Origin: Baffinella frigidus
Taxonomy: Eukaryota > Cryptophyceae > Cryptomonadales > Baffinellaceae
Reading direction: 5' to 3'
Length of the DNA: 11,257 nt
NCBI GenBank assembly: GCA_026770585.1
Contig: MU646367.1
Coordinates: 320,390-331,646, forward strand
Shown here: in pieces, positions 7,045-11,257 of the stretch
Layout: the number at the start of each line of letters is the position of its first letter
Numbering within the stretch: the stretch's first letter is position 1
The notes under the pieces: model-generated
Database searches by the model: none
The model's input: only the letters and a program-made list of their open reading frames with translations
What the model was told of the DNA's origin: nothing
Made by a program: the position numbers and the translations under genes

Positions 7045-7053
7045 CCTCGCTCA
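7026..7053. repeat. Perfect 12-bp inverted repeat, 4-nt spacer
   Basis: TGAGCGAGGTAC (7026-7037) and GTACCTCGCTCA (7042-7053) are exact reverse complements separated by CCCT. The left arm overlaps the right terminal repeat of the 6918-7044 element, so two family ends appear to be fused head to head here. Confidence 0.7.
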
Positions 7054-7593
7054 GAAGGAACGACTCTGGCAAGGAACAGGGCGTTTTTCAGGCGTGAAAC
7101 TTCTCAACTCTTAAGCAGCTGAATGCGGGCATTTTCTCAGATTCCCTTGATTTTTATGAAGCCCACGTGCTTTGACAGATTGCTGGGATATTCTGAACGA
7201 GGTACTGTACCCCTCTACTTGCCCCGAGCCACGCAGCTCCCACCAGGCCTGAGCCGGGGCCACGCGCGATTGGTCGCAGGAGTGCCCCGCTCTCCAGCGC
7301 CAGAACTGCCCCCAACTGTCCTCCCGCCTATTGTCGGAACAGTGATGGTCCGTGGAGGACAACACCCCCGCTTGAAAGACCAAATCTTTGGCCATAGATT
7401 TGCGCAGGAGTCATCGCTGAGGTCAGACAAAGCTTCTCTTGCACCAAGGGTATCGTACCGTGCATCTACAATGTCCTGCGGCTGGAGAAGCACGCTTTTG
7501 AGCAAACAAGTGCCCAGATACGGTCGACAGCTCTTTGAGTGTGCTCGCGCTTGCACTGTGCGGAGAGGGGATGCATAATGCCGATGGCGGGCA
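7054..7593. other. Unique DNA without a supported gene
   Basis: Open frames of 151 codons (plus, 7123-7578) and 113 codons (minus, 7215-7556) overlap, and neither shows a known motif. One further copy of the inverted-end word, CTGAACGAGGTACTGTACCCC, lies at about 7193-7213. Nothing else was identified. Confidence 0.5.
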
Positions 7594-9033
7594 GAGTTCA
7601 GGCTTCAGGGTTCGGAGTTCAGGGTTTAGTGGTTATAGTTTAGGGTTAATGGTTTAGAGTTCAGAGTTTGAGGTTTGGGGTTTAGGTTTTTTTTTGGGGG
7701 GGGGTTGGGTTTAGGGGTTTAGGGGTTTAGAATTTGGGGTTTTGGGTTTAGGATTCAGGGATTCAGGGTTCAGGGTTCAGGGTTTAGGGGTTATGATTGA
7801 AGGTTTAGGGTTTAGGGTTTAGGGTTTAGGGTTTAGGGTTTAGGGTTTAGGGTTTAGGGTTTAGGGTTTAGGGTTTAGGGTTTAGATTTTATGGTTCATG
7901 GTTTATGGTTTATGGTTTATGGTTAATGGTTTGGGGTTAAGGGTTAAGGGTTTAGGGTTTAGGGTTTGGGGTTTTGGGTTTAGGGTTCATGGTTCAGGGT
8001 TTAGGGTTTGGGGTGTGGGGTTTAGGGTTGAGGGTTTGAGGAGTAGGTTGTAGGTTTCCGGGTTTAGGGTTTAGGGAATTCCGTCAGAGTTCATAAAAGA
8101 GGGTTCAGGTCATAGGGTTTAGGTTTTAGGGTTTAGGGTCTGGGGTTTAGGGTTTTGGGTTTGGGGTTTGAGGTTTAAGGTGTAAGAGTCTGGGTTTAGG
8201 CTTTAGGGTTTGGGGTTTGGGATTTGGGATTTAGGATTTAGGGTTCGAGGGTGTATGATTTCAAGGGTCTAGGGTTTATGGTATAGGGGTTCAAGGTTTA
8301 GGATTCAGGGTTTCAGGTGCAGGGTTTAGGGCTTAGGGTTCAGGGTCAGGGTTTAGTTTTTATGGTTTACGGTAGAGGGATTAGGGTTTGGGGTTGGGGT
8401 TTGGGGTTTAGGGAGTGGGGTTTAGGGTTCAGGTTTTAGGATTTGAGGAGTAGTTTGTAGGTTTCAGGGTTGATGGTTGAGGGATGTGGGTTCAGAGTTC
8501 ATAAATAAGGGTTCAGGTTTTAGGGTTTTGGTTTTAGGGTTTGGAGTCTGGGGTTTAGGGTTTAGTGTTTAGTGTTTAGTGTTTAGTGTTGAGTGTTTAG
8601 TGTTTAGGGTTTGGGGTTTGGGGTTTAGGGTTTGAGGTTCAATGTGTAAGATTTAGGGGTTTGGGTTTGAGGGTTTGGGATTTGGGGTTTGGGATTGAGG
8701 ATCTAGGCTTTGCGGGTGAAGGGTTTCAAGGGTTGAGGTTGAGGATATAGGGTTCGGGGTTTGAGGTTTCAGGTGTAGTTTTAGGGTTTGGGGTTGAGGG
8801 GTTAGGGTGTAGTTTTTTTGGTTTATATGGTTTAGGGTTTAGGGTTTGAGGTTTAGGGTTCAGGGTTTAGGGTTTAGGGTTTGGGGTGTAGGGTTTAGGG
8901 TCAAGGTTTTAGGGTTTAGGGTTTAGGGTTTAGTGTTTAGGGTTTGGGGTTCAGGGGTTAGGTTTTAGGGTTTAGGGTAAGTGTTTACAGTTTAGTGTTC
9001 AAGGTTGTGAGTAAAGGGTTCAGGGTTTATGGT
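7594..9033 (+). repeat. Largest TTTAGGG telomere-type block
   Basis: About 1.4 kb of heptamers in one orientation, including 11 consecutive perfect TTTAGGG units at 7804-7880 and several shorter perfect runs (for example near 8837 and 8917). Variant sub-arrays of TTTATGG (7888-7929) and TTTAGTG (8561-8602) are locally homogenised. Poly-T/poly-G tracts occur near 7687-7705. No gene was seen. The G-rich strand is capable of G-quadruplex formation. Confidence 0.9.
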
Positions 9034-9069
9034 AGTGTGGCTGACGAATCCAGGCTAAGGCAACCCACC

Positions 9070-9223
9070 AGTTTTAAAAGCCGACAGCCCAAATTCCAAC
9101 ATAGGCGGACACTGGAACCTTTTTTCTTTTGGTCCTCCAAGGTTCGAATGCTCCCAACATAGGCGTAAACCTCGCCCTTCCGTAGAAGGGATCGCAGGTA
9201 AAGCATCTGTGCTTTCGGATCGC
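9070..9223 (-). repeat. Inverted copy of the dispersed repeat at 1821-2023
   Basis: On the minus strand it starts GCGATCCGAAAGC (9223-9211). It continues through CTTCTACGGAAGGGCG, CTATGTTGGGAGCATT and a second diverged unit (GCCTATGTTGG) to TTTTAAAACTGG, in the same order as at 1821-2000. Both tandem units are present, so the 93-bp duplication predates the spread of the element. It sits directly after the end of the telomere-like block. Confidence 0.7.
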
Positions 9224-9541
9224 ATTTCGCTCTCCAGTGCAGAGGCTCGCGGCGAGCGGCTAACGGGTGAGTTCTCAACTGGGGTGTTTGATTTAATCCC
9301 GAGGACCGCGCTCGCACACACACCAGAACCCCAAATCAACCTTTATTAGGCCCACTGATGGTATCAAATGGCCAAGCGCATAAGAGCTCCAGCCACGGAT
9401 ACCCCAGATGTCAGAGGAAGCAAGATCCCAAAATGTGAGAGGGATTGCGTGGGGGTGTGCGGTGAGATCAGCCTGACACCAAATATGAAAGGAGAAAAAA
9501 GGTGGATGTGCTCCGGGTTGTCCGCACAGTGCCGCCCGTAC
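9224..9541. other. Unique DNA flanking the kinase-like exon
   Basis: No independent gene is supported. On the minus strand a pyrimidine-rich stretch followed by CAG (about 9470-9500) could be the acceptor of a further exon of the adjacent kinase-like fragment, but no conserved peptide follows it. Confidence 0.4.
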
Positions 9542-9678
9542 AAGGCCTGGTTGTGGCTGAATTGGGCGATGGCGCACGCCACCGCACCCCAGTCGACGTC
9601 GATGCACCCCACCTCGCTCCCCGCAGTAGGCCGAGTGCTGTTGGCAAACCACAGATCGCCATGCACGGTCGTGGTGAT
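9542..9678 (-). pseudogene. Orphan exon of an APH/choline-kinase-like phosphotransferase
   Basis: After an AG at 9680-9679, the minus strand reads ITTTVHGDLWFANS, a short linker, then VGCIDVDWGAVACAIAQFS. HGDxxxxN is the catalytic loop of the aminoglycoside/choline-kinase-like fold: Asp as base, Asn five residues later for metal. The second metal-binding Asp of IDVDW follows 19 residues after the first Asp, as the fold expects. A GTACGG donor at 9541-9536 would end the exon, though this edge is a guess. The N-lobe and the rest of the C-lobe are missing. About 55 bases upstream (to the right) the sequence turns into TTTAGGG repeats, so this is either a gene fragment or an exon in a repeat-filled gene. 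Substrate is unknown. Confidence 0.45.
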
Positions 9679-9733
9679 CTGGCGCCATCGCACCGCTCGA
9701 CATCGCTGGGAAGGCGCCCACGAGCCGCTGCAG

Positions 9734-9922
9734 GTTAGGGTTTAGGGTTTAGGGTTTAGGGTTTAGGGTTTAGGGTTTAGGGTTTAGGGTTTAAGGTTTG
9801 GGGTTTAGGGTTTAAGGTTTAAGGTTTAGGGTTTAGGGTTTAGGGTTATAGGTTAAGGGTTAGGGGTATGGTTTAGAGTATAGGTTTTAGGGTATTGGGT
9901 GCAGGGTTTAGGGTTTAGGGTA
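9734..9922 (+). repeat. TTTAGGG telomere-type tract, seven perfect units
   Basis: It starts abruptly after CTGCAGG with a partial TTAGGG, then seven perfect units at 9741-9789, then decayed units to about 9922. Same orientation as the other blocks. Confidence 0.9.
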
Positions 9923-10061
9923 CCACACGGTGGACGACGAGGGTTTCAATTACGCGAAATTCCGCTGGGTACGTGGCCAAGTTTGCAATGGACACGCCTT
10001 CAAGTTGATCACCCCAGGCCAAGTGATCTTGTGATGAAAAGTCGAGTAGTCCACCGTTTGG
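9923..10061. mobile_element. Short inverted-repeat element inside telomere-type array
   Basis: The ends CCACACGGTGGAC (9923-9935) and GTCCACCGTTTGG (10049-10061) are inverted with one mismatch. About 139 bases of unique DNA are flanked on both sides by TTTAGGG repeats. A third copy of the end word, GTCCACCGTGTGG, lies alone at 11072-11084 and is the exact reverse complement of the left end. No coding frame is supported. The mobile-element reading is inferred. Confidence 0.5.
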
Positions 10062-10069
10062 AGGACATA

Positions 10070-10262
10070 GGTTCTAGGGTTTAGGGTTTAGGGTTTAGGG
10101 TTTAGGGTTTAGGGTTTAGGGTTTAGGGTTTAGGATTTAGGGTTTAGGGTTTAGGGTTGTGTATCTGGTTTAGAGTGTGGGGTTTAAGGTGCAGGGTGTA
10201 GGGTCTAGGGTTTATCGTTTAAGTTTTGTGATTTGGGTTTGGGGTCTAGGGTTAGGGTTGTG
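10070..10262 (+). repeat. TTTAGGG telomere-type tract
   Basis: Seven perfect units at 10080-10128, one TTTAGGA, three more perfect units at 10136-10156, then decay to about 10262. Same orientation as the other blocks. Confidence 0.9.
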
Positions 10263-10580
10263 GTAGGGTGGCCGACGAGAAGCCATCGACGAGTCTCATG
10301 ACTCCCAGTGTATTGTTCAAAACTGAAACTGGGTGTAGGGTGGTTTGTTAACCCAGTTCTTTTGGTTGCAGTCCGTGTGGAGGCTCAGAGCGCAGGATAA
10401 AGGTTCCAAGCTTCAGGATGGAATTTCAGCCTCCAGGATAGAAGTCCCAGGCTTTAGGATGCACGTTTCAAGCTTCAGGATTGAGGTTCCAGCTTCGATC
10501 CACCATCTGCCAGAAACAGTGTCTGCACGTCGAAACTGCTTGGCCTGTTGTATGGGTTGCCCACCTTGAAACTGATGGGT
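10263..10580. other. Unique island containing a 21-bp tandem array
   Basis: No gene is supported. A 74-codon plus-strand frame (10345-10569) exists only because the 21-base array keeps frame. The rest is unclassified. Confidence 0.5.
10393..10495 (+). repeat. Five-unit 20/21-bp tandem repeat
   Basis: Units begin at 10393, 10414, 10434, 10455 and 10476, each a version of (C/T)AGGATnnAnGTTCCAAGCTT. Unit length is three heptamers, and the words TTCAGGA and AGGTTCC resemble decayed TTTAGGG units, so the array may be a higher-order descendant of the telomere-type repeat. In one frame the later units give seven-residue repeats such as FRIEVPA. Confidence 0.65.
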
Positions 10581-10680
10581 TGCCTTCAGGGTTGGGGTTT
10601 GGGGATTTGGGTTTAAGGATTGGGGTTTAGGTTTTAGGTTTTGGGCTTACGGTTTAGGTATCTCTGTTTAGGGTTTAGTC
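10581..10680 (+). repeat. Short, strongly decayed TTTAGGG-like tract
   Basis: Units such as TTCAGGG, TTTGGGG and TTTAGGT dominate. There are no perfect runs longer than one unit. Confidence 0.65.
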
Positions 10681-11150
10681 TGGGGATACAGTCCCGTGTA
10701 GGATGACCAGAATGACTCTACCTCAGTCACGTCCACCAGACGAAGCTATAGTCCAAGAAGTAGATACAGGTCGCACATGCTGCGGATCCCGGTTCTCCTG
10801 AGTGAAGCCTGACCCGCACACGAGGTCTACGTGAGTCACGCCGCTTGGCTGAGCGCCACGATGCGCCACAGGTTCTGAGCCCCCAGGTTCCCACGGGACT
10901 GGGCGGAGGACGACAGATTCAAGGTTCAGGGAAAGACTATGTGTGAGAGAGGGGCCACTCGGTGGGCTTCGAGGGTTTCGGATTTGAAATGGGGCTGGAT
11001 CCAAATTTGCACCAGAAAATCCTTGAAGTTATTTATCTCTGGGCAATTTGACTTTTTTTGAAAGGTCCGTAGTCCACCGTGTGGATAAGGTGAGGAAGGG
11101 AGAGCGAGTGAGGAAAGCAAGGAGAGAGCGACGAATTCGGGGATACGGTT
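10681..11150. other. Unique DNA, no gene recognised
   Basis: Short open frames on the minus strand (10723-11004 and 10926-11165) carry no recognisable motif. The segment holds an isolated copy of the GTCCACCGTGTGG end word (11072-11084), shared with the element at 9923-10061. Confidence 0.5.
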
Positions 11151-11186
11151 TGGGGTTGAGGGCACGGTTAACTTTCGTGGGGGGGG

Positions 11187-11257
11187 GAGAGAGATAGAGA
11201 GAGTGAGTGAGAGAGAGAGAGCGAGAGAGAGAGAGAGAGAGAAAGGGAGAAAGAGCA
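11187..11257 (+). repeat. GA-rich microsatellite at window end
   Basis: An imperfect (GA)n tract with GTGA and GCGA interruptions, preceded by a run of G at 11180-11187. It continues to the window edge. Confidence 0.85.

Noticed and set aside
7123-7578. 151-codon plus-strand frame and 113-codon minus-strand frame
   Set aside because: Neither has a recognisable motif, they overlap each other, and the plus frame contains the inverted-repeat end word. Not enough support for a gene.
7594-9033. Functional chromosome-end telomere
   Set aside because: The array is internal, heavily degenerate, and followed by more than 2 kb of other sequence; it is interstitial telomere-type DNA.
9139-9149. GGTTCGAATGC, resembling a tRNA/SINE B box
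   Set aside because: No A box at the right distance, no cloverleaf, and the word is part of the dispersed repeat.
10345-10569. 74-codon plus-strand frame with heptapeptide repeats
   Set aside because: The repeat peptide is a by-product of a 21-base DNA tandem array; there is no start context, motif or continuation.
10723-11165. Minus-strand frames of 93 and 79 codons
   Set aside because: No known motif, low-complexity composition, and overlapping frames; treated as chance.

Overview
The window looks like nuclear DNA of a photosynthetic eukaryote whose plastid derives from secondary endosymbiosis of a red alga. The main evidence is a spliced gene for the plastid type II fatty-acid synthase enzyme enoyl-ACP reductase (FabI). 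Its presequence is bipartite: a hydrophobic ER signal ends in an Ala-Ala-Ala|Phe junction and is followed by a basic, Ser/Ala-rich transit peptide. That layout is typical of cryptophytes, heterokonts and related algae; a cryptophyte is a reasonable guess, but I cannot fix the lineage. Introns are of the GT-AG type, about 150-200 nt long, and the exons are GC-rich.

Layout. Positions 1-1512, minus strand: the first five exons of fabI, which runs off the left edge. Its last visible intron contains a TTGG/TTTG microsatellite. Positions 1513-2412: fabI upstream DNA, then a dispersed repeat with an internal 93-bp tandem duplication. Positions 2413-5261: blocks of perfect and decayed TTTAGGG (plant/algal telomere-type) heptamers, interrupted by unique islands. 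The islands carry an 18-bp RNA-type hairpin, a triplet of palindromes and a mobile-element-like insert. Positions 5281-5620: a second, diverged copy of the fabI promoter plus the signal-peptide part of exon 1, cut off exactly where the telomere-like DNA starts. Positions 5838-6782, plus strand: an unrecognised 314-residue protein with a signal peptide and a membrane segment, followed by an AATAAA signal. Positions 6918-7053: inverted repeats of a small element family. Positions 7594-9033: the largest telomere-like block. Positions 9060-9223: an inverted copy of the dispersed repeat near fabI. Near 9542-9678, minus strand: an orphan exon resembling the catalytic loop of an aminoglycoside/choline-kinase-like phosphotransferase. 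Positions 9734-10680: more telomere-like tracts around a second inverted-repeat element and a 21-bp tandem array. Positions 10681-11257: unclassified unique DNA ending in a GA-rich microsatellite.

fabI is the only gene whose function I can assign firmly. No operon-like cooperation is visible. The most unusual theme is structural: TTTAGGG-like arrays, all in one orientation, repeatedly interrupted by short gene fragments and inverted-repeat elements, with a duplicated promoter/signal-peptide module breaking off at one of them. This is compatible with a subtelomeric region or with fragments joined through telomeric DNA, but the window alone cannot decide between these.
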